64,000 bases of DNA from an uncultured Selenomonadales bacterium (GTDB lineage Bacteria; Bacillota; Negativicutes; DSM-1736; Dendrosporobacteraceae). The DNA is taken from assembly GCA_946407015.1 (NCBI GenBank), contig CAMJML010000012.1, positions 1 through 64,000 on the forward strand. Reading direction: 5' to 3'. The notes under the pieces were generated by a model. That model had not been told where the DNA came from. It saw only the letters and a program-made list of their open reading frames with translations, and searched no databases. Below are positions 17,566 through 25,647 of the stretch, in pieces. Position numbers and translations under genes: made by a program. Each line of letters starts with the position of its first letter. Position 1 is the first letter of the stretch.

Positions 17566-18018
17566 ATGCTGACTGCTTTTGACAAGGCGCTGCTCAATAT
17601 TATTCAGACCAATCTTCCTTTAGATTCCCGCCCTTTTGCTGTTTTGGCTGAACGGTTAGGAACGGATGAACAGAGGGTTCTGGACAGATTGCGTGTATTA
17701 AAGGAAAACGGTTATATTCGGCGGATCGGTCCATTTTTTGATTCGGTGCAATTAGGATATGTCGGTACGCTGGTAGCCGTTGAAGTGACCACTGACTGTA
17801 TTGCGGAGGTAGCTGCCGTAATTAATGCTTATCCAGGTGTGACTCACAATTATGAACGGGAAGGACGGTTTAATCTTTGGTTTACGTTGCTTAGTCCTGA
17901 CCTAGAAGCGCAAAGAGAGGTTCTTAACGCGGTTGGTTCCTTACCTGGTGTAGTGAATATTTTGAGTCTTCCGGCAACAAAGAAATTTAAAGTAAGCGTA
18001 CAGTTTACATTAGAGTAG
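17566..18018 (+). CDS. ahbA: Siroheme decarboxylase subunit AhbA (Lrp/AsnC-like)
   Basis: A 150-aa Lrp/AsnC-like protein of the AhbA/NirD group: N-terminal helix-turn-helix (residues ~5-55), then an AsnC-type ligand domain with the HNYEREGRFNLWFTLL segment typical of siroheme decarboxylases. With AhbB it converts siroheme to 12,18-didecarboxysiroheme in the alternative heme route or, with other partners, in heme d1 synthesis. The next gene starts 7 bases downstream. No other heme gene lies nearby. A plain Lrp regulator is less likely because of the tandem pair. Confidence 0.85.
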   Translation: MLTAFDKALLNIIQTNLPLDSRPFAVLAERLGTDEQRVLDRLRVLKENGYIRRIGPFFDSVQLGYVGTLVAVEVTTDCIAEVAAVINAYPGVTHNYEREGRFNLWFTLLSPDLEAQREVLNAVGSLPGVVNILSLPATKKFKVSVQFTLE

Positions 18019-18025
18019 GTGACGT

Positions 18026-18502
18026 ATGTTAGACGAACTGGATAAAAAAATTATTAGTGCTATGCAGGATGAATTTCCGCTGGTTCTTGAGCCATATCGT
18101 GAAATTGCCGATAAAATCGGCATATCTGAGCAAGAATTGCTAGACCGTCTGGAACGTTATAAGAAGAGCGGGCAAATACGCAAAATGGGTGCTGTGCTGC
18201 GGCATCGTGAGGTCGGTTACTCGGCAAATGCGCTTTGTGCATGGCTGGTTCCTGAGAGCCGGAGTGAGGAAGTCGGCAGACTCATGGCCAGCAAGTCAGA
18301 AATTACTCATTGTTATACCCGTCTTGAGCAACCGGGCTGGCGGTATAATTTTTATACCATGATTCATGGGCATAATCGTCAGGAATGCCAGGATTTTGCG
18401 GCAAAGCTAGCTCAGGAGGCCGGATTGGCCGATTATATTATGTTATTTAGCACAAAAGAATGGAAGAAGACTAGCATGAAATATTTTCGCGAAATAGAGT
18501 AA
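18026..18502 (+). CDS. ahbB: Siroheme decarboxylase subunit AhbB (Lrp/AsnC-like)
   Basis: A 158-aa partner of AhbA with the same helix-turn-helix plus AsnC layout. The HCYTRLEQPGWRYNFYTMIHG segment carries the aromatic and basic residues expected of the second siroheme decarboxylase subunit. It forms a two-gene operon with ahbA. No clear terminator follows; the next 387 bases are non-coding. Confidence 0.85.
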   Translation: MLDELDKKIISAMQDEFPLVLEPYREIADKIGISEQELLDRLERYKKSGQIRKMGAVLRHREVGYSANALCAWLVPESRSEEVGRLMASKSEITHCYTRLEQPGWRYNFYTMIHGHNRQECQDFAAKLAQEAGLADYIMLFSTKEWKKTSMKYFREIE

Positions 18503-18889
18503 AAATTGTGAAAATTTAGTCGATAATTGTTGTTGTGAAAAAAATAACTTGATAAAACCAGGAACTGTAAAAGGAATTTGAATCTTTATGTAGAATTCAA
18601 ATAACATAGCAAAAAAGAATAACGATAATAGGCATAATGCATATCGCGGAAATATTTGGTCTGGTCACCTGACCGCTCATGGCTTAATAGAGAGACTAAG
18701 TCGTTTTGTTGGTCCGGTGTTTAATTTGCCTATCAGTTGTTCAAACCTTGATTTTGAGGGGGTGGTGCAGAGGACTGGGAAGGGGTGCGTAAATTTGTAC
18801 CAAATCTCGCAACAATTGTATCAGTAATTTTCAGAATTCCACAAAAAAACTAAAAATGCAAAAGCATTAACGAAAGGGTGTTTGTACTA
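18503..18889 (+). other. 387-bp non-coding region upstream of lactate permease 1
   Basis: No credible gene. It holds two TTGTGAAA half-sites (from 18506 and 18533) that resemble half of a Rex operator, the dyad GGTCA-CC-TGACC (18663-18674), and a ribosome site GAAAGGG just before the permease. No strong consensus promoter stands out. Confidence 0.6.
18663..18674. promoter_or_regulatory. Candidate FadR/GntR-type operator upstream of lldP1
   Basis: Perfect 5-bp arms GGTCA and TGACC separated by CC. GGTC/GACC dyads are typical of FadR-subfamily repressors, and a FadR-type gene lies at 26639 in the same lactate region. The link is inferred. Confidence 0.4.
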
Positions 18890-20524
18890 ATGACATGGAC
18901 TCAAGTCTATGATCCAATGGGTAGTCTGGCATTGTCGGCTCTTATTGCAGCAATTCCTATGGTTGTTATTTTCTATTTGCTTGCTGTTCGCCGTGCACCT
19001 GGTCAGGTTGCTGGATCTTGCGCAATGATTTCTGCCGTTCTTATCGCAATCCTTGTTTATAAAATGCCTGTTGGCCTTGCACTTACTGCCACTGGTATGG
19101 GTGCTCTTTATGGTATTTTCCCGATCTTCTGGATCGTTATTACTGCAATCTTCATCTATAATATGACTGTCGAAACAGGACAGTTCGAAATTGTTAAAAA
19201 CTCGATCGCGTCTATTACCGATGACCGTCGTCTGCAAGCCTTGCTTGTTGCCTTCGCTTTCGGTGCGTTCCTTGAGGGTGCTGCTGGTTTCGGTACTCCG
19301 GTAGCGATTTCCGCCGGTATGCTTGTGGGGCTTGGTTTTAACCCTCTGTATGCTGCAGGACTTTGTTTGATTGCCAATACTGCCCCTGTTGCTTTCGGTG
19401 GTATCGGTATTCCTATCATCGTTGCTGGTCAGGTTACTGGTATTGATACAATGAAAATCAGTGCCATGGTTGGTCGTCAATTACCGTTCTTATCCGTAAT
19501 TATTCCTATCTGGCTGGTTGTTCTGATGGCTGGCTGGAAATCCGCAATGGAAGTTCTTCCTGCTTGTTTAGTTGCTGGTGTTGCTTTTGCTGGTTTGCAA
19601 TGGTTCTCCTCCAACTTCCTTGGCCCAGAACTTCCCGATATCCTTTCTTCATTGGCTGCAATTATCGGTCTTGCTGTATTCCTTAAAGTCTGGAAACCTG
19701 CTAAAATCTGGCGTTTCCCTGGCGAGCCAGCTACGGCTGCCGCAACAGCTACCCAAGGCAGCGATTTGACCTTCGGTAAAGTATTCAAAGCGTGGTCTCC
19801 GTTCCTTGTGTTGACTGTTATGGTAATCCTCTGGGGTATTAAGCCTGTATCGGCTGCTCTTGATGCAGTAACGATCAAATGGCTTGTACCTGGTTTGGAT
19901 AAAGTCGTTATGCAAGTTGCTCCAATTGTTAAGAAACCAACCGCTATGGCTGCATTATACAAAATTAACTGGCTGAGTGCCGCTGGTACTGCTCTGTTTA
20001 TCGCCAGCATTATCTCTGCTGCAATTCTGGGTATTGGACCTAGCCGTTTCTTCACAATCTTCGGAAAAACTTTCGTTCAATTGAAAAAACCTCTCATCAC
20101 AATTCCTTGCGTACTTGGTCTTGCTTATATCATGAACTATTCCGGTATGACTGCAAGCATGGGCTTGTTCCTTGCCGGTACTGGTAAATTCTTCCCATTC
20201 TTCTCACCACTTCTTGGTTGGTTGGGTGTATTCCTGACTGGTTCCGATACTTCTGCTAATGCACTGTTCGGTAACCTGCAGGCTGTAACTGCACAACAAG
20301 TTGGCGTTAGCGACGTTCTGACTGTTGCTGCTAACTCCTCCGGTGGTGTTACTGGTAAAATGATTTCTCCACAAAGTATCGCAGTTGCTACCGCAGCTAC
20401 CGGTCTTGTCGGTAAAGAGGGCGATCTGTTTAACTTTACTGTTATGCACTCCTTCATCCTGGCCTTGGCTGTTATGATTATGACTTATGCTCAAGCATAC
20501 TGGCTGTCCTGGATGATTCCTTAA
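18890..20524 (+). CDS. lldP: L-lactate permease, paralogue 1
   Basis: A 544-aa LctP-family proton-coupled lactate/glycolate importer with about a dozen hydrophobic segments. Conserved blocks are FLEGAAGFGTPVAIS, LCLIANTAPVAFGGIG and LTGSDTSANALFGNLQ. The ATG at 18890 is used because GAAAGGG lies about 13 bases upstream and the paralogues begin at the same residue. Codon use is strongly biased (many GTT, GCT, GGT, CGT and CTT; ATA rare), unlike paralogue 2, and suggests high expression. It is monocistronic, with a terminator at 20542. Confidence 0.94.
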   Translation: MTWTQVYDPMGSLALSALIAAIPMVVIFYLLAVRRAPGQVAGSCAMISAVLIAILVYKMPVGLALTATGMGALYGIFPIFWIVITAIFIYNMTVETGQFEIVKNSIASITDDRRLQALLVAFAFGAFLEGAAGFGTPVAISAGMLVGLGFNPLYAAGLCLIANTAPVAFGGIGIPIIVAGQVTGIDTMKISAMVGRQLPFLSVIIPIWLVVLMAGWKSAMEVLPACLVAGVAFAGLQWFSSNFLGPELPDILSSLAAIIGLAVFLKVWKPAKIWRFPGEPATAAATATQGSDLTFGKVFKAWSPFLVLTVMVILWGIKPVSAALDAVTIKWLVPGLDKVVMQVAPIVKKPTAMAALYKINWLSAAGTALFIASIISAAILGIGPSRFFTIFGKTFVQLKKPLITIPCVLGLAYIMNYSGMTASMGLFLAGTGKFFPFFSPLLGWLGVFLTGSDTSANALFGNLQAVTAQQVGVSDVLTVAANSSGGVTGKMISPQSIAVATAATGLVGKEGDLFNFTVMHSFILALAVMIMTYAQAYWLSWMIP

Positions 20525-20541
20525 AAAATAGTTGTTTCTTT

Positions 20542-20577
20542 AAAGGCTGAGACATTGTCTCAGCCTTTTTGTTTTTT
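20542..20577 (+). terminator. Intrinsic terminator after lldP1
   Basis: Stem AAAGGCTGAGAC/GTCTCAGCCTTT, 3-nt loop, followed by T runs. Confidence 0.92.
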
Positions 20578-20620
20578 AGAGTCTTTATAGTAAGAATGGA
20601 TAAATATTTGATCTTAAGCC

Positions 20621-20650
20621 GACTTGCAGCAAGCAAGTCTTTCTTGTTTT
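20621..20650 (+). terminator. Second hairpin with T-rich tail in the lldP1-lldP2 gap
   Basis: Perfect 7-bp stem GACTTGC/GCAAGTC, 5-nt loop, then TTTCTTGTTTT. It lies about 45 bases after the lldP1 terminator and 160 before lldP2, so it may be a backup terminator or part of a leader. Confidence 0.45.
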
Positions 20651-20809
20651 AGCAGTACGTGTTTATTTTTATATGGCTTTGCTAATAATAGCTGTATAAA
20701 ACCATCTATTTAAGGGGAAAAAATAATAGTGGAGAGTGAGGTGATTCTTTAATAATAATTTCCTCTCAAAATCTGTGCGAAAGCATAAAAGGAAGGGTGT
20801 TACTAGTCA

Positions 20810-22444
20810 ATGACATGGACGCAAAATTATGACCCGATGGGGAGCATAGCACTATCGGCTTTAGTTGCGGCAATTCCAATAATAGTAATTTTTTATCTGC
20901 TGGCAGTTCGTCGGATGCCAGGACAAGTTGCCGGTGCCATCGCTCTGGTAGTCTCCATACTCACTGCAATAATCGGCTTTAAAATGCCAACCAGTTTGGC
21001 TCTGATTACAGCCGGTATGGGGGCGCTATATGGGATATTCCCGATCTTCTGGATCGTTGTCACTGCCTTATTTATTTATAATATGACAGTTGAAACAGGG
21101 GACTTCGAAGTTTTGAAAGATTCGATCGCCACGGTTACCGATGACCGCAGATTGCAAGCACTACTGGTTGCTTTTGCTTTTGGTGCATTTCTGGAAGGCG
21201 CTGCCGGATTCGGTGCTCCGGTTGCCATTTCCGCCGGTATGCTGGTCGGTCTTGGTTTCAATCCGCTTTATGCTGCCGGCCTGTGTCTGATTGCAAATAC
21301 CGCTCCGGTCGCATTTGGTGCAATCGGAATACCGGTTATTACGGGAGCGGCGGTCGCCAATCTTGATGTTATGAAAGTCAGCGCCATGGTAGGTCGGCAA
21401 TTGCCATTCTTGTCAGTGATCATACCCATTTGGCTGATTGTTCTGATGGCTGGCTGGAAATCGGCAATGGAAGTATTGCCTGCCGCTTTGATTGCCGGGG
21501 TTTCTTTTGCCGGTCTGCAATGGTTTTCCTCCAACTATCTCGGTCCGGAATTGCCGGATATTTTATCTTCATTAGCGGCTATTGTTGGTTTAACGCTATT
21601 CCTGCGTGTTTGGAAACCGGCCAACATCTGGCGCTTTCCGAATGAACCGCCGCTTTCAGCAACGAAAAATGCCAGCGCCCAGCATTTATCTTCCGGCAAA
21701 GTCATGAAGGCTTGGGCTCCGTTCGTTGTGTTAACGGTTATGGTTGTTTTATGGGGACTCAAACCGGTCGCGGCTGTACTAGATTCAGTGACTTATAAGT
21801 GGCATGTACCGGGCTTGGATCTAGCGGTTACCCAGATTGCACCGCTTGTTCCTAAACCGACGCCAATGGCAGCAATCTATAAGGTCAATTGGTTGAGCGC
21901 AGCAGGTACAGCGTTGCTGATTGCCAGCATTATCTCTGCGATGATTTTAGGTGTAGGCCCGGGCCGCTATTTCAGTATTTTAGGCAAAACCTTCTCACAA
22001 TTGAAAAAACCATTAATCAATATTCCTTGTGTGCTTGGTTTGGCCTATATTATGAACTATTCCGGGATGAGTGCCTCAATCGGGATTTTTCTGGCTGGGA
22101 CCGGCAAGTTTTTCCCGCTCTTTTCTCCGTTACTAGGGTGGTTAGGAGTATTCTTGACCGGTTCGGACACGTCAGCCAATGCGTTGTTTTGTAACCTGCA
22201 GGCTGTTACGGCTCAACAAGTGGGAGTTGATCCAGTTCTTACTGTTGCGGCCAACTCATCAGGCGGTGTTACCGGTAAAATGATCTCACCGCAAAGTATT
22301 GCTGTAGCGACTGCTGCAACCGGATTAATTGGGAAAGAAGGAGATTTGTTCAACTTTACGGTTATGCACTCCTTCATCTTGGCAATCGCCGTTATGATTA
22401 TGACCTATGCGCAAGCGTATTGGTTATCCTGGATGATACCCTAA
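20810..22444 (+). CDS. lldP: L-lactate permease, paralogue 2
   Basis: A 544-aa LctP-family permease, colinear with paralogue 1 along its whole length and plainly a tandem duplicate. The same signatures occur (FLEGAAGFGAPVAIS, LIANTAPVAFGAIG, LTGSDTSANALFCNLQ). Most substitutions lie in outer loops and in the first 70 residues. Codon use is more ordinary (ATA, CTG, CGG and GTA frequent) than in paralogue 1. GGAAGGGTG lies upstream of the ATG. Monocistronic with its own terminator. Substrate preference may differ (L-lactate, D-lactate or glycolate). Confidence 0.94.
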   Translation: MTWTQNYDPMGSIALSALVAAIPIIVIFYLLAVRRMPGQVAGAIALVVSILTAIIGFKMPTSLALITAGMGALYGIFPIFWIVVTALFIYNMTVETGDFEVLKDSIATVTDDRRLQALLVAFAFGAFLEGAAGFGAPVAISAGMLVGLGFNPLYAAGLCLIANTAPVAFGAIGIPVITGAAVANLDVMKVSAMVGRQLPFLSVIIPIWLIVLMAGWKSAMEVLPAALIAGVSFAGLQWFSSNYLGPELPDILSSLAAIVGLTLFLRVWKPANIWRFPNEPPLSATKNASAQHLSSGKVMKAWAPFVVLTVMVVLWGLKPVAAVLDSVTYKWHVPGLDLAVTQIAPLVPKPTPMAAIYKVNWLSAAGTALLIASIISAMILGVGPGRYFSILGKTFSQLKKPLINIPCVLGLAYIMNYSGMSASIGIFLAGTGKFFPLFSPLLGWLGVFLTGSDTSANALFCNLQAVTAQQVGVDPVLTVAANSSGGVTGKMISPQSIAVATAATGLIGKEGDLFNFTVMHSFILAIAVMIMTYAQAYWLSWMIP

Positions 22445-22449
22445 CAATC

Positions 22450-22490
22450 AAAGGACTGAGGTGGCAGCATCTCAGTCCTTTTTATTTTTT
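22450..22490 (+). terminator. Intrinsic terminator after lldP2
   Basis: Stem AAAGGACTGAG/CTCAGTCCTTT, 10-nt loop, T-rich tail. Confidence 0.9.
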
Positions 22491-22732
22491 TGGTTTAACT
22501 TGCGAATTATTGGATAAGCTATTTAACAATTAATGGGTTTGATTAAAAAAAGAAAAATAAGGTCTTTTCATGCTTTATCTTGCTGAAATAATTGGTGATC
22601 CTACTTTGTGATTGGGTGCATGACAGGAGCTTTTTTTGCAAATAGTAAATTGGAATGAACAGTGTGTATAAGGACATTGCTGATTGTCTTTATATAAAGG
22701 TAAGAGCCAGAAATCTATCAGGAGGTGCCACC

Positions 22733-23809
22733 ATGGCTGAAGTTTCACTAAAGGGTGAACAAAGAGTATTTATGACAGGCAATGAAGTGATTGCCTGGGC
22801 TGCAGTAGCAGCCAAAGCCGAAATTATGTATGGCTATCCCATTACACCACAAAACGAAATTATGCATTACTGGACCAGACTTGCTCCTAAATACGGTAAA
22901 AAATTCCTGCAGACAGAAGATGAAATTTCTGCCGGTTTTACAACTTTAGGAGGCGTATTTACCGGTACCAAGGCCTTTACGGCCACATCGGGTCCAGGAA
23001 ATGTGTTAATGCAGGAATCAGCCGGTATGGCAGAAATGATGCGCTTGCCGGTCGTGTACATCATTCAACAGCGGGGTGGCCCCTCTACGGCTACGGTTAT
23101 TTATGGTCAGCAGGAAACAACCTTAACTTGTTTTGGTGGTAATGGTGAGGGCTATCGAATTGTTTATTCACCTGCGACTCATCAGGATTTATTCGACTAT
23201 ACCATTAAAGCGTTCAATATGGCCTGGACCTATCGTTTTCCTACCTTTGTGCTGGGGGATGGCTATCAGGCTAAAATGCGTGAACCGCTCACCATCTATG
23301 ATCCTGAGGAAAAAGGGATAAAGCTTGTCAAGCCGGAGCCTATTGTGGCTGATTTGGGCCAGCCGCAAAGAAAAACAAAACATCTTCGCAATTGCCTGAA
23401 TACGGAAGATGAGCTCTACGAGATTTTAAAAGGCCATCAGGCCGATTATGATGCATTATCATCGAAAATTGTTGAATGGGATGCCCAGGACTGTGAAGAT
23501 GCTGATCTGGTGATTGTTAGTCATGGGGTGGTATCAAGGGCGGCGCTTGGGGCGTATAAAAAGCTGAGAGCGGAAGGGAAAAAGATAGGCTATTTCCGTC
23601 CGATAACGGTAAGACCATTCCCGCAAGAACAGTTAAAACAAGCGACTAAAGGAGCCAAAAGGCTGTTTGTGGCAGAGTCGGCCTATGGTCAATTGCTAAA
23701 GATTGTTCAAAACAATTTGTACGGCAGTACACTCGAGATCGTTCCCATGCTTAGACCTGGTGTCGGTATAACCAGTGAAGAGATTTACGACGAAATAAGC
23801 AAATTGTAG
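22733..23809 (+). CDS. korA: 2-oxoacid:ferredoxin oxidoreductase, alpha subunit (KorA type)
   Basis: A 358-aa alpha subunit of a four-subunit 2-oxoacid:ferredoxin oxidoreductase. The N-terminal pyrimidine-binding fold has GYPITPQNEIM and TEDEISAG followed by TATSGPG; the C-terminal domain has the SHGVVSRAA segment. The complex oxidatively decarboxylates 2-oxoacids to acyl-CoA and reduces ferredoxin. The ATG at 22733 follows AGGAGGTG at good spacing; a longer frame from 22655 has no ribosome site. First gene of korABCD. Whether the substrate is 2-oxoglutarate or another 2-oxoacid cannot be decided here. Confidence 0.9.
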   Translation: MAEVSLKGEQRVFMTGNEVIAWAAVAAKAEIMYGYPITPQNEIMHYWTRLAPKYGKKFLQTEDEISAGFTTLGGVFTGTKAFTATSGPGNVLMQESAGMAEMMRLPVVYIIQQRGGPSTATVIYGQQETTLTCFGGNGEGYRIVYSPATHQDLFDYTIKAFNMAWTYRFPTFVLGDGYQAKMREPLTIYDPEEKGIKLVKPEPIVADLGQPQRKTKHLRNCLNTEDELYEILKGHQADYDALSSKIVEWDAQDCEDADLVIVSHGVVSRAALGAYKKLRAEGKKIGYFRPITVRPFPQEQLKQATKGAKRLFVAESAYGQLLKIVQNNLYGSTLEIVPMLRPGVGITSEEIYDEISKL

Positions 23810-23829
23810 AAGCTGGAGGAATGCGAATT

Positions 23830-24591
23830 ATGCAGGAATTAAAGGAAAATAACATTCTTCAACCCGCCATGCCTGCTTGCTGGTATGAGGAATCCAAGCC
23901 GCATAAATTTTGTCCTGGCTGTGGTCATGGGATCATTTTAAAAGCTTTGGGCGAGGCTGTTGATGAATTAGGAATCCGGGACAAGATTGTGTTTGGCTGT
24001 GATATTGGCTGTTCCTTGTTAGCATGGGATTTCTTTGATTTTGACACTGTTCAGACTCATCATGGGCGTACTACACCGGTTATTACCGGTATGAAACGAG
24101 CTAAGCAGGACATTATCGGAATTGCTTATATGGGGGACGGTGGCGGCTATGCCATCGGCTCGCAACATTTATTTAATGCTGCCGTTCGTAATGAGAAAAT
24201 TACTGTTTTACTGTGTAACAATTCGAACTATGGAATGACTGGCGGACAAATGTCGCCAACGTCCCTGCCTGGCATGAAAACGGAAACTTCACCGTATGGA
24301 CGTGATATTAATCAAACTGGTTCGCCTACGAAAGGTCCGGAAATGGTTGCTGCGGTGGCACCGGAAGGGGCCTATGTAGCTCGTGGTACGGTTGCGAATG
24401 CCCGTCAGTTGAAAGGCTTTATTAAGAAAGCACTTGAAAATCAAATCGCAGGGAACGGTTTTTCGTTTGTTGAGGCGTTATCCGGTTGTCCGACAAACTG
24501 GCGTACCAATGCCAAACAAACATGGGAATTTATTGAAAAAGATATGACCCAGTATTTTAAGGTTGGCGAATTACGCACACCACAAAGCTAA
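23830..24591 (+). CDS. korB: 2-oxoacid:ferredoxin oxidoreductase, beta subunit (TPP-binding)
   Basis: A 253-aa subunit holding thiamine diphosphate and one [4Fe-4S] cluster. CPGCGHG and the following cysteines give cluster ligands; the TPP/Mg motif is GDGGGYAIGSQH with NNSNYGMTGGQ. The ATG at 23830 is chosen because GGAGG (23815-23819) is only one base from the earlier ATG at 23821 but 10 from this one. It starts 20 bases after korA. Confidence 0.92.
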   Translation: MQELKENNILQPAMPACWYEESKPHKFCPGCGHGIILKALGEAVDELGIRDKIVFGCDIGCSLLAWDFFDFDTVQTHHGRTTPVITGMKRAKQDIIGIAYMGDGGGYAIGSQHLFNAAVRNEKITVLLCNNSNYGMTGGQMSPTSLPGMKTETSPYGRDINQTGSPTKGPEMVAAVAPEGAYVARGTVANARQLKGFIKKALENQIAGNGFSFVEALSGCPTNWRTNAKQTWEFIEKDMTQYFKVGELRTPQS

Positions 24592-24606
24592 GGAGGGATC
24601 GTGAAT

Positions 24607-25323
24607 ATGTCGAAAGTCATTAAAATTGCCTTGGCAGGTGAAGGGGGCCAGGGGGTGCAGTCAATCGCCGAAATTTTAGCCGAAGCAGCGAATGAAGAAG
24701 GCAAGAATGCCTTATATATTCCTAATTTTGGTGTCGAACAGCGCGGTGGTGTTTCAATTGCCTATGTTCAAATTAGCGATGGACCTATTGGTGCGCCCAA
24801 ATTTATCAAAGCTGATATTTTGATTCCTTTAAGTCCACGGGCAGTAAAGCGTACGACTGATCATGCCGGACCTGATACTGTTTATATTTATGACAACTCC
24901 CTGATTCAAGAAGGCGAAGTCAATGACAATATCGTAGGCATGCAATATTTTGATGTAACGCCACCGTGTCCAACTGCGGACCATCCTAATCAAGACCTGC
25001 CGCAAGACTTGATCGCCGGTGAACCCAAGACTTGTTCGTTTACAACGGAAGGTAAGGGTGTGGATCCCGCAGATATACCGGAAGTTAAACGGGTGATTGC
25101 GATCCCGGCCAATGACATTGCCAAGAACGAATTGCATCCGCGGGTATTCAATGTCATTATTTTGGGGGCAATCATTGCGGCTACCAAAGTATTGCCTTTG
25201 GACAGTATCAAGAATGCGCTCGAAGTTAAGCTGGGTGAAAAATTTACGGCAAATCCCAAGCTCCGGGATATGAATTTTAAAGCACTTGAGCGCGGCTATG
25301 AGTTAATCATGGGCGCCATGTGA
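24607..25323 (+). CDS. korC: 2-oxoacid:ferredoxin oxidoreductase, gamma subunit
   Basis: A 238-aa gamma subunit with the GEGGQGVQ signature near its N-terminus and the PNFGVEQRGG block typical of the CoA-binding gamma domain. AGGAGG (24591-24596) lies 10 bases before the ATG at 24607; the GTG at 24601, 4 bases from it, is the alternative start. It overlaps the longest reading of the next gene by 4 bases. Confidence 0.9.
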   Translation: MSKVIKIALAGEGGQGVQSIAEILAEAANEEGKNALYIPNFGVEQRGGVSIAYVQISDGPIGAPKFIKADILIPLSPRAVKRTTDHAGPDTVYIYDNSLIQEGEVNDNIVGMQYFDVTPPCPTADHPNQDLPQDLIAGEPKTCSFTTEGKGVDPADIPEVKRVIAIPANDIAKNELHPRVFNVIILGAIIAATKVLPLDSIKNALEVKLGEKFTANPKLRDMNFKALERGYELIMGAM

Positions 25324-25337
25324 GGGGGGAGAACGAT

Positions 25338-25586
25338 ATGGGAAAAGTTAATTGGGAATCAGCGAAATATGACAGCGAAAAAGGCATGTGGGCAATCTTT
25401 CCCGGGTTGTGCAAAGGATGCGGATTATGTATCGAAAAGTGCCCGGTAAAGTGCATTAGCTGGGCAGAAGAATTAGGGGTTTATGGTACACCAAGGGTGC
25501 AAGCCGATATGAGTAAATGCATTGTTTGCGGAATTTGTCAAATGGTATGTCCGGATACCGCTATTCGTGTTGAAAAAAAGAAATAG
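25338..25586 (+). CDS. korD: 2-oxoacid:ferredoxin oxidoreductase, delta subunit (2[4Fe-4S] ferredoxin)
   Basis: An 82-aa ferredoxin-like subunit with two cluster motifs, CKGCGLCIEKCP and CIVCGICQMVCP. It passes electrons from the TPP centre to soluble ferredoxin. The ATG at 25338 follows a GAGGGGGGA ribosome site; the ATG at 25320 lies inside korC and has none. Last gene of the kor operon; no hairpin terminator follows. Confidence 0.92.
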   Translation: MGKVNWESAKYDSEKGMWAIFPGLCKGCGLCIEKCPVKCISWAEELGVYGTPRVQADMSKCIVCGICQMVCPDTAIRVEKKK

Positions 25587-25587
25587 C

Positions 25588-25617
25588 TGGACTTTAAAAT
25601 ATTAAATAGTGTATTAT
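25588..25617 (+). promoter_or_regulatory. Candidate promoter of the prenyl synthase/regulator pair
   Basis: -35 TGGACT (25588-25593), 18-bp spacer, -10 TATTAT (25612-25617), between korD and the next gene. Confidence 0.45.
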
Positions 25618-25647
25618 AGTAACAGACTTAGCTTGTAGGTGATAAGA

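Noticed and set aside
18887-19480. 197-aa open frame on the minus strand inside lactate permease 1.
   Set aside because: Its composition mirrors the strongly biased codons of the permease; no ribosome site or known domain.
19477-20055. 192-aa open frame on the minus strand inside lactate permease 1.
   Set aside because: Shadow of the permease; the permease frame is colinear with two paralogues along its whole length.
22655-22732. N-terminal extension of KorA by 26 residues.
   Set aside because: No ribosome site upstream, whereas AGGAGGTG lies just before the ATG at 22733, where homology begins.
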